DNA of 64,000 nucleotides from Daphnia pulex. Taxonomy: Eukaryota > Arthropoda > Branchiopoda > Diplostraca > Daphniidae. A program made the position numbers and the translations under genes. The notes beneath the pieces were generated by a model, which did no database searches, was not told the DNA's origin, and saw only the letters and a program-made list of their open reading frames with translations. Position 1 is the stretch's first letter, and every line of letters starts with the position of its first letter. This document shows, in pieces, positions 46,050 through 58,601 of the stretch. Where the stretch lies: positions 332,501-396,500 of the forward strand of contig NC_060028.1 of assembly GCF_021134715.1 (NCBI RefSeq). The letters run 5' to 3'.

Positions 46050-49000
46050 ATGAGTCGTCTTTTAAACGCCCGCCGTCAGTGTTCCTATCGATTGAAACTG
46101 GAAAAAAGGAGGGACGTTAGAAACAGAGAGCCACGTTTATAGAAAATGGCAACCCAAACGCAAAACGTAGCCGAAAAAACAAAAAAACACTGGTTCCGAT
46201 TGGCGGACAAGGGAATCCACAGCGACAGAGTTACACCCAACAGCAGGTCTGCAATGAGCATCTGCGTTCTGTTTTGCTGGTCGGACGAGATAAGCCCCAT
46301 GCTGATTCACCGGCTGCTCTTTGTAGTTGAACAGGAAAAAAATCCACAGGTGTGCAGCTCTCGCAGTTGTTTTTTCTTCTATAGAAACCTGCTATACATT
46401 GCTTGTGAAAATATGCTAAGCCAACCAACGACTTAAACCTGAAATTCTACCCAGGATTTTCACCGACGACACAACAGCAGCAGCAAATGGCACAAGAGAA
46501 GCCACGAATGGCTGGCGCGTGACTGAAAAATGTTAACAAAAATTACACGACGAAGAGGGGAAAGAGTACAAGAAGAACTAATTTTAGTTTTAAGTCTTGC
46601 CTTCAAATGACTTCGAATTGGTTTCTCTTTTTCTTAATTACCGGGCATTGGGTTCGGGGTCGTCTTAATCTACGTGGCTTTTTACGGAAAAACGACCGGG
46701 CACTCGGCAGCAATATAAGCTACCAAAGATTAGTATTTTATAATACATTTATTATTCCATTTCAGTTGACATAATTCCCCCTCGTCTTCCATACATTTTC
46801 ATCAATGTGACTATGAAACATCTCCCTCTACTGAAACAAATTTAAACTTGCCGCCAAATCGATCGAATTTAAAAACAAAACAAATAGAAATAGTGATCCA
46901 TTCCAGTGTTCTACCGAGTCAACCTACAAATAGGTTTCCCAATTCAGTAAATACACGGAGCTCTTCCTAATTGACGTTATTGAAAAATGTTATTCAAGGA
47001 AGAATTGAAGGATGCGAAATAAAAAAATTGGGAGCACTGCGCTTCAGTTCGCCGACGATTTAACACACGTAGGTGCTGTAGCTACAACATTTGGTTGGAA
47101 CAAGATGCAACGCAATAAATCGACGAAGTATTTGACACCTTTCCTGTTTGACTATTTGCATTCAAAACGCTATGATTGATCGCATACTTACTACGATTAC
47201 TATCGCATAATTTTTTTACAACGAATTATTTTTGTGGCTGAGTAGTTAACTTTAATAATTGCAAACCATAGGAGTCTATCAGGTAAAAAAGGAAAACAAA
47301 CAACTTACTTGCTTCTGCTATGTCCACCTCGGAGGATCATCCATTCGCACTGGACTTAAATGTAAATCCAACTTTTTCACAATCGGCAAACAGGGACGGA
47401 GACATCCCTTCCGTCTCCGAGATTTCCTGTCGATGACAAATAATCATTCATCTAATTGACGATCAAACAATAACAACTTTATTAGTAATTGTTTGCTCTC
47501 CAGTCGGCCGAGATCCAAGACTCACCGATTTTATAGTCTCCGCTTTGTCGATTTTGCTCGGGATTCACGTTGTTGTTGGCTTGCAGGGAAGTGTCGGCTG
47601 GGTGGGTTTTGACGGACGCGTTGGTGCGTCCACCACTGCTGAGGATACCGATGTGATGTAACGGAGGGCACAAGGATGATTAGGTGTGGCGGCAAAAATT
47701 CCCGAATTCTCTTGACTCGTTCACAACCTGAAATTAAAAAGTTAAATTCAATTATTTCGTCACAATCAAAGGAAATGTAAAGTGGTATGTGCAGTTGAAA
47801 GACTAATGAGACTAACATCCTCATTCAAAATTTCTTGAACCATTAGGCACCCGCCTACTAGAGTAGGGGTAAAACTTTGAGATTAAGTTCTTCAAGGAAC
47901 TATTTAAGGCTTCTAGTATTAAGAATGATGACAGAAGTAAAGTGACGATAGAGAAAGTGTTCAAAGGAATTACAAATGTTATAGCATGATCTCAAGCCAT
48001 TTTCCTGCGCCATGAAACAAGTTATCCAGGTGTTTATTTTTTTTTACTAATTCTTAAGGTGAACCCAGTTCTTGCAACACAAGTCTTTTCAATTCCATTT
48101 AACTGGTTGTGCATTTCATACCATCTGCAAAAGAGAAACAGAAATGTGAATACTTTTATCACTGACTTTCATAATGAAAGCGAGTTACAATAATCACCTA
48201 GCTAGGCACTTCGACATCGACAACTGATTTGAGTTAACGATATTGAAGCAAGGAAAGTATCAGTTGAGGCAGGAAATGGTGGATGTCTTTTCATAAGTAA
48301 AATTTAAATTTAGCAATATTGCCTTGGCCTTGGCAAATCAAACTGAGATAAGCTCTGGCATGTGGACTATGAATATTGAATAATTTTTCCGAAACACGTG
48401 CAAATTAATGAATAACGAAAATGGCGTCGTCTGAAATAAAGTGGTAACTAGGCAACCACGCCATCTTGCGCTGTGAGCCTACACTACTACGGACTAAAAT
48501 CAAATCCAATCCGCACACCTCATTCATTACCTCATTTTACGTTTAATCCAGGTAACGTGATACGACGAAGGTATAATAGTGTCTGGCAATATTAGGCGTA
48601 TCTTGTCTACCTTGTTGTACCTTCGCTGGAACGCAGTCTGTTGTAGAATTTGAGGTAGGCTATACAGGTGACTCTTTTCAAACCAATAATCTGAAGAATA
48701 AAATCCCAAAACTTTTCTTTTAAAAAGAATTATAAGAGAAAAATAATTACTGTTTCTATCTATAGTTAAAGAGCGAAGGTATTAACTACTTATGCACTTA
48801 ATTTGAAAAACTAAACGTAAGTATAAAGAGCTACGAACAGACATAAGTGGTGATACTTACAATACACAAACAACGAATACACCAATTTTTCCCATACGAC
48901 TTATATAAGTGTCGGTACCTTAAAACCAACACCTTTTCTATCATATAAATTACGCTGTATCTGGGATAAAACTCATAAAAGGAAGTAAGGAACCCATGTC

Positions 49001-49930
49001 TTAGAAATACAACAGGTAAGGAGAAGAGAGTTCGTTGCTGTGTGAAGTTCACATAATTTTGACGCACAAAGAAAAACTTGGATTTAAATTTATGATCAAC
49101 AGAGCGGATTGGCGATCTTAAAGTCAACCTGAAAACTTGTTCCAAACATCTTCAAATGTACATATACGGTACGAGTCGTATAGGCGGTTGATTACTATAA
49201 CGGCGATATTCATAAATGCCAATAAACAGTTATTGGAACGTGCAACGTCGTTAACAACCCAAACCGTCAAACTCTTGCCAACGATTTAGTAATCGACCTT
49301 TTAACTGATCGTAAATCAGAAACTTCCTTTTTCGATCCTTGACTGGTTTGAGCATGTACTAAAGTTGCGCGCTGTTGTCAAGAGAACTCTGAAAAATAAA
49401 ACAACCCCACAACAGGTTTTTTTAGTCTCCAGCATTTCGGAACAATTAATTCCAAACGGTTTTAAAGCGCCGTACTTCTTCCAGGTATATCCAAGTTATA
49501 CAACGTTTGAAAGTCAACGCAAGGACGTTCCCAGTCAACTCGAGATATGGGAGTATACCGCTCCTCCGCACTTGACACACGTCGAGAAAGACAAACAAAA
49601 AGTTGATGCATCGAAAAGGCGACGGTTGCGCAGGAAACCAAAGACACGCAAAGACTTTAAAAGAAAACCTGACATTTCAGTTGCAAAATAAGAGCGTCGG
49701 TGATGCGCTGATGGTTCAACTCTTTTGAAAGAATAAAAAATCTGGCCAAGGCTACACATACGCCCGTTATAGGAGCCTATGGCGGATAAAACAAACACAT
49801 TTCGACTGGGATTGAAATTTGCTGTGCACGAAGAATAAGAACAGCAACAACATCCAACACTGGGAGAGAATGGAGCCATTCGGTGCCTTGGCAACAAATG
49901 AAAACTGATGTTACCAAAAGAGAGATCGTG
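46050..49930. other. Long region without a confident gene
   Basis: AT-rich. Exon-like stretches with splice sites on the minus strand lie at 47517-47735 (several open frames, donor ATCG|GTGAGT at 47521) and 47342-47430, but no family is recognised and the frame is ambiguous. The plus-strand open frame 49365-49691 ends in a Lys/Arg-rich tail but has no ATG. Confidence 0.35.
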
Positions 49931-49940
49931 AACAACAACT

Positions 49941-50240
49941 TCATCTTGCAAGGACGACGACCACCAGCATCATAACAACAATGTCATAGCCGCAGAGCAG
50001 CACGTCGAACTTTAGCCGGAAGCAGTAGGGTTTCCTCCTAAAAGAATAAAAAAGTGAAAGTTGTAGATAATTCACTTCTTTCACATTCGCCATATACTTC
50101 ATTAAATCTTCCCAACAGCCAACGGCGACTGCAGCAAATGAGGAATTAAAAAAAATAACGACCGCGACTTGATTGGAATTATTCCCCACCGAAAAAGGAT
50201 TTGCTCCAACAATTTTCGCATCGTCTGCCCCAAGGGCCAT
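49941..50240 (-). CDS. Possible small hydrophobic protein
   Basis: An ATG-initiated frame of 99 aa beginning MALGADDAKIVGANPFSVG and ending in a hydrophobic tail (YDIVVMMLVVVVLAR). A 41 nt segment inside it begins GTGAAT and ends TTTTAG, and could be a very short intron of uncertain phase. No family is recognised. Confidence 0.25.
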   Translation of the reverse strand: MALGADDAKIVGANPFSVGNNSNQVAVVIFFNSSFAAVAVGCWEDLMKYMANVKEVNYLQLSLFYSFRRKPYCFRLKFDVLLCGYDIVVMMLVVVVLAR

Positions 50241-50728
50241 TTAAACTTTACCGCAATTCTTTTTAAAAAAGGAAAGAAAAATAACAAAAGACAAAATTAT
50301 TCAGACAATGAAAACGAGTTTGTTACCTGAGGCGTGTGGGGGTAATGGGGCAAACGTGCCTACCACAATAAAACAATCCCAGAAATGAAAGCGCAGCAAC
50401 AGAGCAGAGAAATGCACTCCATCTGCATAACCTAATAATAATCAGACATTTATCATTTTTCGGCCAGTCCAACCACCGAAAAAACCTGCTGGAAGAATAT
50501 TAAGGCAATAATTGAAAGAAAAAAAATGAATCCACCAATCTATCATTGTCCCAATATTATGTACCTTTTTAGTGGACCTTATAAAGTCACAAGACCTTGC
50601 CCCACCCAGCCACATAAGGAGGATAAGACCTGTTTTTTTCGTTCGTGTGGGCCAGAAGCAGGGCAAAAGGCACGTGAAGGGATTCCCGTCTCCTTTTGGT
50701 TGGCTGGAACGCTCGCCTCCTGTCCATG

Positions 50729-50777
50729 TATACAAAAAGTTGCGCTCCAACTTATCACAACGGCAGAGTCAGTCGAG
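50729..50777 (+). promoter_or_regulatory. Core promoter of small membrane protein gene
   Basis: TATACAAAA at 50729-50737 and an initiator GTCAGTCGAGA near 50768-50778. The first ATG downstream is at 50838. The initiator closely resembles ATCAGTCGAG at 38031. Confidence 0.4.
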
Positions 50778-50837
50778 ACATTTTGACGTGTGTGCAGCAC
50801 AGCAGTCAGCAGTCAGCTGGACAACTTGGCTGGACCC

Positions 50838-51110
50838 ATGCAGGCTCTGGTTGTTTTATTCCCGTCCAAGACAGACAACAATCAAATGAGTTTGCGCTTG
50901 GGAGGGCTGGTTTTCTTGACGCTTTCCATGGCCGTCATCCTCAGCAGCGGAGTCCAGAATCAGCACGGATCGGTGGCTGTCAATCGTCCAGAGGCTTTGT
51001 TTCAATCGCTTTTCCTGTGGGCTTCGGCCCTCCTGTGCTTCTACGACTGCCTGGCCATGATCGCCGTCTACCGCAACTTTGAAGTGAAACTGGACGTGAA
51101 CCACAGGTAG
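50838..51110 (+). CDS. Small membrane or secreted protein, single exon
   Basis: The first ATG after a plausible promoter opens a 90-codon frame. There are two hydrophobic segments: LGGLVFLTLSMAVILSSG (about residues 22-39) and LFQSLFLWASALLCFYDCLA (about 57-76). A polar extracellular-like loop QNQHGSVAVNRPEA separates them, and the tail is YRNFEVKLDVNHR. An alternative start is the ATG at 50886. AATAAAA at 51211 could serve as the polyadenylation signal. GC content is clearly above that of the flanks. I recognise no family; a two-pass membrane protein is the best description. Confidence 0.5.
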   Translation: MQALVVLFPSKTDNNQMSLRLGGLVFLTLSMAVILSSGVQNQHGSVAVNRPEALFQSLFLWASALLCFYDCLAMIAVYRNFEVKLDVNHR

Positions 51111-51879
51111 CAACTGCTGCACCTCAATCTTGTCGAGTGTTTTATTGTGTTGTTCAAACTGGTGCGTGAAAACTCCCCCGGAGGCGCGACCAATTAACAC
51201 TTCATCTGTAATAAAAATAAAAGATTGGAAAATCTATTCCAGGAGCCAATGTAAGAATGCATTCCATCACGTTATTTGATTATTTAAATCTAAAATTATC
51301 CTTTTTGAAATAGGCAAATCATAAAATGATATTGTCGGCCAATGTCAACTTTTGGCAAGCGAGAGAGTTGAAATGTGTACATAATCAGATGTTTAAGTTT
51401 AAATGATTTGGATCACTCTCGAAATAAACAATTCAAAGGGGGAAAGAACCTGTCATATTGCAAACGTTGTGTGTGAAAGGTAATATGGTTCGACCCAGAC
51501 GAGCAGGTGACCCTCGCAGCCAATCAGCTAAACTTTCTGAATCTGCTCGCCCCATTTCCCATTTCTGTATAGTTGTAGTCGCACAAGGAAAAATAAAGAA
51601 AAAAAAGGTAACAGTTAGAAAATGTTACCCAGCGTTCACTCCTTATTAGATCACATGAAAAAAAATAAGAGAGATTACCAACACCCTTTTATAGACGCGC
51701 TCAATGATGGAAAACTAAATGTGTCGAAATTTAATTATATAAAAGGGCATTAGATTAAATTAAAAATTCAAATTAGCTTTGCTCTGATTGTTGCCGTATT
51801 TCTGGTGGGTCGGGTATTAAAAATTAAATTTAAAAAATTTAAATAAAAATCAGGATGTACGTGAGATTAGAGAAGGGGG

Positions 51880-52240
51880 GTGCTCCCCACGAAGGTGTAC
51901 CCCAGACCGCTATCAGATACAAGATCTACGATCCTTGAGGGGGATACACCCCGTGAGGCGTCGTCCACGAATGCAATGGTGTTACTTGGTGCTTAATACC
52001 GTCCGTATTACCCATGAACCGTGCAGTGTCGTCTTGGCTGCCCCACAGAGCCCGTATCCGACTCTAATCTCCGTTGCAACCACATCAGTACTGGGGCGCC
52101 ACCTGACGGTTTAATGGTGAACTACCCATGTTCCTTTGGGGAGTCGAACTCGGGCCTCAATGTGCTCTGATGGTTAAGACACGGCCCGACTCGCACGCCT
52201 CCTATCCGACTCACCCACTCTGCCCCGTTGTCATTTGTTT
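51880..52240 (-). mobile_element. tRNA-derived SINE-like element, copy E (different body)
   Basis: The head on the minus strand (52227-52139) contains GTGGGTGAGTCGG and GAGTTCGACTCCC, as in copies B and C. The 250 bp body (GTACCCC, GGGGGATACACCCC, CCGTCCGTATTACCC) differs from theirs, so it is a related family with a shared head. Confidence 0.5.
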
Positions 52241-52479
52241 TAATTTGTCGCCAGGATTTTGACTTGTGACATCTAATTAGACATTTGGCATGCGGTTATT
52301 TCGGAAGGATTTTTGTTTGACTTTTACAATTAAATTTAATCATAATTAATATTAAACAATTAAATAAATAATGAACATTGTGGAAAAAAAAATTAAAAGA
52401 TTTTTTAAAAGATTACCCGGATGTTTTTCTTCGTGTGATTTACCCGACAAAAAAAAGGTCCAGTAGATTAGAATAGACA

Positions 52480-53060
52480 CGCCCAATCCCCGACGTTGCC
52501 AACATCTGCCGCCAGGGTATCAATCTCTATCGGACGATAATCCGGTATTCCATCCACTTCATTAATAATTAAATCCAATCAAAATTAAATAAAACAATTG
52601 AACAATGAACGTTGTGGCGAAAATTAACTACTTAAATTTACAGAAGGATTCCCCTGGATGCCTTTCCTCCTGTGGTCTAGCCAGCCAAAAACAAATAGAG
52701 GCTATATAGCATAGGCGTTGAATTAATCCCGTTCCCACCTGTTTAAAAGGCTCAAATCTGCATATTAATAGTGCCAAGAGTCAGGGGTCTGTAGATTCCT
52801 TGGAGGTTCAGGAGGATAATCTCAAGTAATCACAGTCTGCACGCTATATGTTGGTTTGGCTCAAGCAATTGAAATATACGGTAACTTGTGCTCCGTCCCG
52901 AGACTTGGAGGTAGGACACGTTAGTGTTTGCTTGCAAAACTAACGTGATAACACCCATCCCTGATGGCAAAGGGAAAATCCACCGAAAACCTTCGGTAAT
53001 TCCGGAAGGATCCGGATTCGTCTTCAGAAATCGTCCTGCACTGGCCAAATGTAAGACGTT
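52480..53060 (+). mobile_element. Dispersed repeat, copy F (long form, inverted)
   Basis: The reverse complement of the copy D type: GCGATTTCTG-like block at 53020-53035, GATCCGGATTCG at 53008, then AAAGGCTCAAATCTGCATAT, CCCCTGGATGCC and CTATCGGACGATAATCCGGT. Oriented opposite to copies A-D. Confidence 0.6.
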
Positions 53061-53612
53061 ATTAAAATCACATAATCTAATGAATTAACCTTTTAGTTAA
53101 AAGTTCCACCTAAGAGAAACTTGACATTATTACGCACTATTACAATTTAAATAACTATCGCCTGAAACGGATAGCACTAAACCTACACCTACGATCAAAA
53201 ACAGTAGCCAACCTAAAATAATTAAAAGAAAACTTTTAAAAAATAAAAGAAAGGTAAACAAACCACTTGATTTGAAACAGGAAGATTTTCTTTTATGAGT
53301 GACGAGGCAACTGTGAATATAAAGCGGCAATCAGCAACAGTTTTCAAAGGAAAAAACATCGCGTGTAGCCATTAAAGGAAACGGGCTTTAAAAAAAGCCA
53401 ACGAATAGTAAACAAACCTAGAGAAAAAGGCGAATATTTTTGTACAATAAAGACATCAGCTTCAAAATAGTAATTGGCGATTAGATTCTATGGGAATTGC
53501 GTGCGTGACAGAGAGAAAGAAATGAAACAATTATTATGTAAAAAAGGAAAGAAATACATTTTCGCAAAAGAGGTAGACGATATTCGATTTAAACAGCTCA
53601 AACGATGATGAA

Positions 53613-56600
53613 TTAAATGGCCCTCAACAACAAACTTTTATTGCGTAAAGTCGACGACGAGGCGGCCGAAAGAATCTCGCGGGGTCGTTTGGTGGCTCGC
53701 AAAAATTCTTGGAAACTATTTTCAGACTGAAAATAAAGGATCCAATCACCGGCTCCTTCGCTGGCTTCTCGATAATCAAGCTCCTAAATAAGTACGGACA
53801 GGTTCAAAGGTTTCCAACGCTATAGAAAAAAGCAGTACGTTCAACTTACAATCAAGCAAAACGTGTCCGTCAGGCTGATCATGATGACGGAAATCAAATC
53901 GAGCGGAGCCGAAGCGACGGGCAGTTGATCCATTTGGGCGGATTGAAATAAAAAGATTTGCTGGCGAGTGACGAGGACGCCGCAAGCGATGGGACTCCTG
54001 TGCTGCTGGACTGAGGAAGGCGAGGCGACAGTGTCCATCATGTTGTCCCAGACGAACGACGACTGCGACAGGGACGTCAGCCATTCAGTGGCTTCCGTTT
54101 CAGAAGCGGCGGCCAAGAGTAAAGACTTTTCCTCACGGAATTGAAGCTCGATAGTGTGCGGTCGACGAGAATGGAAATTCCGGCCGTATCCTTTGCATTC
54201 CTCTTCGCTGAGAGACATTTTCATCACTGGGACACGGTCGGATTGATGACTAAACTGGTACAACACTCCACCTCTGATGTAAGCCCGCCAAAATTCAAAT
54301 TAGACAATTATTAAAAGATAATTTTTAGTGAATTTACTTGATGATGAAATAACCGGCGTGCCAGGATCTGCTGTTGGACCAACGGAACATTAAATGGCCA
54401 CTTTTGTTTGGTCCCGCACCGGAAGTGGGAGACGCCTGATGGTTCTGCAACACGAACGATTCTTCAAAGTACAACAGCCCGATGTACTCGATATCTATCG
54501 TGCACTTGGTGCCCTGTTGAAGTTTTAAATCAAATTAAATAACCTCATTTAATACTCGAGTAAAATTGTAAAGTTACAGCTGAAAGATCGTCTTGATCGA
54601 TCCACCGGAGAACCCGCGATTGCCAATAACTTTGGCACTGTGACAGCGATTCCACGTAGACACACTGGAAATCCTTGCGGATCCTTCGAAGGTTGACGTC
54701 TATTAAACTGTTGGCCACAGAGTAAGTTAAGAGTAAACTGATAATTAAAGTTCATTTTCGCACCTGGCGGCCGTTTGCAAATCTGCTGGATCGGCGAAAT
54801 CCAGAAAATAGTGACCGGCATCTCCCATCGATGTTGAACACAAAACCAAGACGGAATAATTCCAGTTTACCTTAAAAAAAAAAGGTATCATCATTAATTA
54901 ATTTGGCGATGAATGTATCAGTGATATTTTAATTATACCTTGACGTCTATCAAATCAATCAATTGGCTTTTCCACACGACAGACGGGCTGTTATCGGGGC
55001 TAGTGCTGATGCTGGACACGATGTAGACCATCGTCTGGCTGATGACGAGTTGACTTGAGCGAGGACTTCCCGAATAAAAATTCGTGAAACATTTGAAACT
55101 CTGCAACGATCAAATCAAACTCGTTCAAATCGATAAAAATATTAAGTCACCGGTGCAATACCTTGTAACGTTCGTTGGGATTCATTTCGATGGGAACAAG
55201 AAGAGTTTGAAGAGATTCTTCAGTTTGTGGAACGTCAACCTCCAGCGGTTCGTTTTCCGGGAGATTGGACGAAAGATTCGTTCGACTCAAATGTGGCAGG
55301 AAAGGAAAGAGATTCAAATCCTCCCATTTCTGTTTGGCCCAGTCCAAATAGTGGCGTTTATCTTTCGTTGCAGGGAAAGGAGGAGTTTTGGGTTGGTCGA
55401 CCATCAACAATTTCCGCCGGAGGACAGCCTTCTGCAGGAACTGCTCCGGTGGTGGTCGTTCTTTGGGACCTTCGGGATCTTCTTGGCCTTCAGGAACACC
55501 CCTCTCGGCAATCGTTGGATACTTGGCCAGGCTGCTGGAGCCGCCGGCCTGGTCGATGGCCAATTCGCTGTGATAGCGACGCAGATTCATCAGATTCGTC
55601 CTATCGTCCACGTAGCTGCTAATGTTGAGATAATTCTGGCTAGTTGCGTGCTGGAGCTGCGTAGGGTCGTAGGGTCGCTGCATCAGCTCCTGATGGAACG
55701 ACACCCTCTTGTGCGTCGACGAGCGGACGTGTTGGCTCCGATTGGAGCTGCGTCGTTTGACTAGTGGACTCTTCATCACGGGCGCCGGCATGGCTGTCGT
55801 CTCTCCTGAAATTGAAACGTCCATCTTATTCGTCGAGTCTCCACCAACAATTCCGTCCTCCGCCTCCTGTCGGGATTCCGTCGAGATTTCAAATCGTTCC
55901 AAAGGAGACTCGCATCGTTCGTAATCAATCACAAATGGGCCGCCATTCGATTGCGGTTGATTGGCGTTGAGAAATGCGCTATCCTACACAAAGCCAAAGT
56001 AAATAAGCCAATGGGTGTAAATCAAAGCCGCAAGGTATAAAACGGTTTTCTTACTAGCAGGAAATCAAAGCCAACATGTTCCAAGCCGGAAACCAGGGTG
56101 ATCAACACCTGCAAAGATGTCGGATCTCTAAGCAGAGCGTCGGGCAGGTAATAGTCGGACAAGAGCGACGGCCTATCTTCCAAAGTGGCGAGGAAAGCCT
56201 CGAGGACGGCCTCGTTCAGTGAAAGCAAAAGCCAAGCTCTCCCTGATGAACAACAACAACCACACAAGTCGAGAAATTTCAATAACCAACGAAATTTTCA
56301 ATGTAAAAAGCGTGAAAAAGTGAGCGTGAAAGAATAGGAAAAACAAAAAAAGTGGTTTGATTCGGGAGTGGGTTATTTTTACCTTTGCCGATACTGTTAG
56401 TGACGGAAGAAAGTTGGTTAACGAAAGAAAGAGCAGAAGGAGGAAGAATGGCCGAAAAGACGGGCCAATAGCCGTGCTTCGGATTGCGCAAGCCATCGAG
56501 AAGCGCGTGATCGAGAGCGTGAATGAGACGAGCCGCAACGTTACTTTCGTAGCGTTTGCAGCCACCGGGACATGAAATACACAGCTGAACCTAATACACA

Positions 56601-56830
56601 CACACACACAACAGCAACGACAACAACAATAACGGGGTCTCCGCTCCAGTTATTAGAAAGAGAAATTACACCCCCCTCGTTTATCCGAGCTATCAAATTT
56701 ACCAAACTAGATAAGACGGAAATGATTCACAAGTACAAATAGAGAAATAAACAAAACGGCTAACTCTCACCTCCTTGACGGCGTCTCCCAAAATCACTAG
56801 CAACCGACTGTTGTTGGCCAACGGACTCAT
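53613..56830 (-). CDS. PLEKHM2: PLEKHM2 / SKIP (RUN and PH domain lysosome adaptor)
   Basis: Ten exons (56830-56771, 56590-56383, 56242-56055, 55983-55162, 55100-54939, 54870-54764, 54707-54578, 54513-54338, 54273-53850, 53783-53613) join in phase to about 815 aa (human 1019). SKIP is the ARL8 effector that recruits kinesin-1 to lysosomes. The RUN domain (about 20-150) shows RLIHALDHALLDGL, HGYWPVFS, GRAWLLLSLNEAVLEAFLA and LVSGLEHVGFDFLLD. The long middle exon is disordered and basic, with an acidic-Trp motif KWEDL at about 371-375. The C-terminal half carries a predicted PH-like region, then a second PH domain (GGVLYQFSHQSDRVPVMKMS, LAAASETEATEWLTSLSQS) and a third (CGVLVTRQQIFLFQ, GDWILYFQSENSFQEFL). 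The start MSPLANNSRLLVILGDAVKE follows a 5' acceptor. Confidence 0.9.
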
Positions 56831-56955
56831 ATCATTTCTCTCTGTCGTGTGTGGGTGGGAGGAAGAAACCTGCGTGAGAAATATGCGAAACACAAAAATC
56901 CGCCAGTTAGATACAGGTGTGTCGTCTCATTTGAATAAATTAGGCATTCTACGAC

Positions 56956-56970
56956 TACCATCTAGCGGCG
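56956..56970 (-). promoter_or_regulatory. CTCF-like motif upstream of PLEKHM2
   Basis: ACTACCATCTAGCGGCG on the plus strand; the minus strand reads CGCCGCTAGATGGTAG, close to the CTCF core. It lies about 130 bp upstream of the PLEKHM2 start codon. Confidence 0.35.
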
Positions 56971-56984
56971 AGAGAATTTAGTTA

Positions 56985-58480
56985 ACGGTCAGAAGGGGGG
57001 AAATAAAAATAATAACAGCCACCACAAAACTTTTCTTTTGAAAAGATTTGTTTTTCTTTTCCAATCGTCCTTGAAGGTTCCTTACCTGGATCAGGTGAAA
57101 TCGTAAGTGACGGTTAATGCCTGGTGGCCAATGGCCTGGTGGCAGCGTTATCTACGACCTAAATAAAGGTCAGAAATAGACAGTGTACAAAACAGATCAA
57201 GTATATAAACAGATGCCCAGCATTTACACATCCACACATTGTTACGCATCACTTGAAAATTGGGCACTTTTTTTTCGAGGCATTCATGAAAATGCATTTA
57301 ACCCTTAATGCAGTATTTTTAAGTGTATGAAATTACGTAACTGGCTTCATTTTTCTAAGGGGAGAACATGACCAAGCGTATAGTTTACTTGGCTAACCAA
57401 CTGGAACATCTCTCGGAAACTGATATGCAAATGAGTCAGGCAACTCCTGTATTAAGGCTAGAGCAAACCATTCAGAAAACTAATTCCAGTAAGATGAATG
57501 ACACTGCAACATTATAATTCGATTAAACCATCAATAAAAATGTTTAACTTTATACTTGCAGCCCTTATTGAACTCTGCTGACTCTTACACAACGACTAAA
57601 TGAGTAGAACAATTGGGATCAAGTTACTTGACGAGAAATAGACTCACGTGTAATTCTAGTTGGCTAGACGGTAGAAATGTAGCACCTAGCTGAAGACACT
57701 TTTGTCGAGTAAATGTTGTGTGTTGACGTCCTTGACGATGATCAGTGATCTCGCCATGTTTTTCTCCCATCAAGGGGTGTGGAAACGAACGGACCTCCCA
57801 GCCTTTGAAATAAAGCGTGGCGTTGGATAATCGACCGCTAGATGTCTCGCGCTTGGCGGGAAACTATTTTAAAACGTGACATCATTCAATTAAAAAGACT
57901 TGGCACGCATACAAAGTAAGTAAAGGACAAAAAACTCGTTGCTTGTGAATTTGGCATTTATATTATGAAAACACACATACACTATCCGAGTGGTTGTACA
58001 CAGAAAGTGTCACGTTGCACACAGGATCGCTGTAGACGAAACAGGGTGAGGTGGGGTTTGGGACAAAAAAAATGTTTAAAAAATTTCACGAAAAAAAAGT
58101 TGGCGAATCATCAAAATGTGGATCGAATTCGAACGAGAAATTTATAGCTTAATTCATCGTAGGGTCATATAACCATCATTGCAAAGAGCCGAACGGATGG
58201 GGGAAGATACGACTGAACCCCCCATGCACATTCCAATCTCTCTCTCTCCACGTGCGGGCAGGAGATAATTTATTCAGAAACAAAAAGAAAAGTTCATGAT
58301 TTTTTGTTTCCACACGATTATGTGTACCACGGTCCGACGGGAATAGGTCGGACAAAATCACCACAAACGCATGTTTTGAGTTGATGATTCAATGAGGTTA
58401 AGGGAAAGCCCGTTTTAAATTTCAACTATGTACATCATTGATGGGGAGTTGATCAAGTCAATCACTTTGAAAAATTTTGT
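56985..58480. other. Intergenic region between SCAF and PLEKHM2
   Basis: AT-rich. A CTCF-like CGACCGCTAGATGTC lies at 57832-57846. AATAAA-like hexamers occur on both strands. No gene is recognised. Confidence 0.4.
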
Positions 58481-58601
58481 TAAGCAAAATTGAGAAGAAA
58501 AAAACCCACAGCTTTGGACAAACAAATTGTGGTTTTTTCCTTTTTTGTTTTCTTAATTAATAATAACAATCCCAGCGTTCTTCTTTTCTTTTTGTCTTGT
58601 T

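Noticed and set aside
49365-49691. Plus-strand frame with a basic Lys/Arg tail
   Set aside because: It begins with TTG, has no ATG, and no upstream exon joins convincingly.
16187-53060. Repeated GGATCCTTCCGGAATTACCG blocks as a CRISPR-like array
   Set aside because: Copies are kilobases apart, vary in length and orientation and belong to a eukaryotic dispersed repeat.
55084-55764. 226-codon plus-strand open frame
   Set aside because: Antisense shadow of the long middle exon of PLEKHM2, which has clear family support on the other strand.
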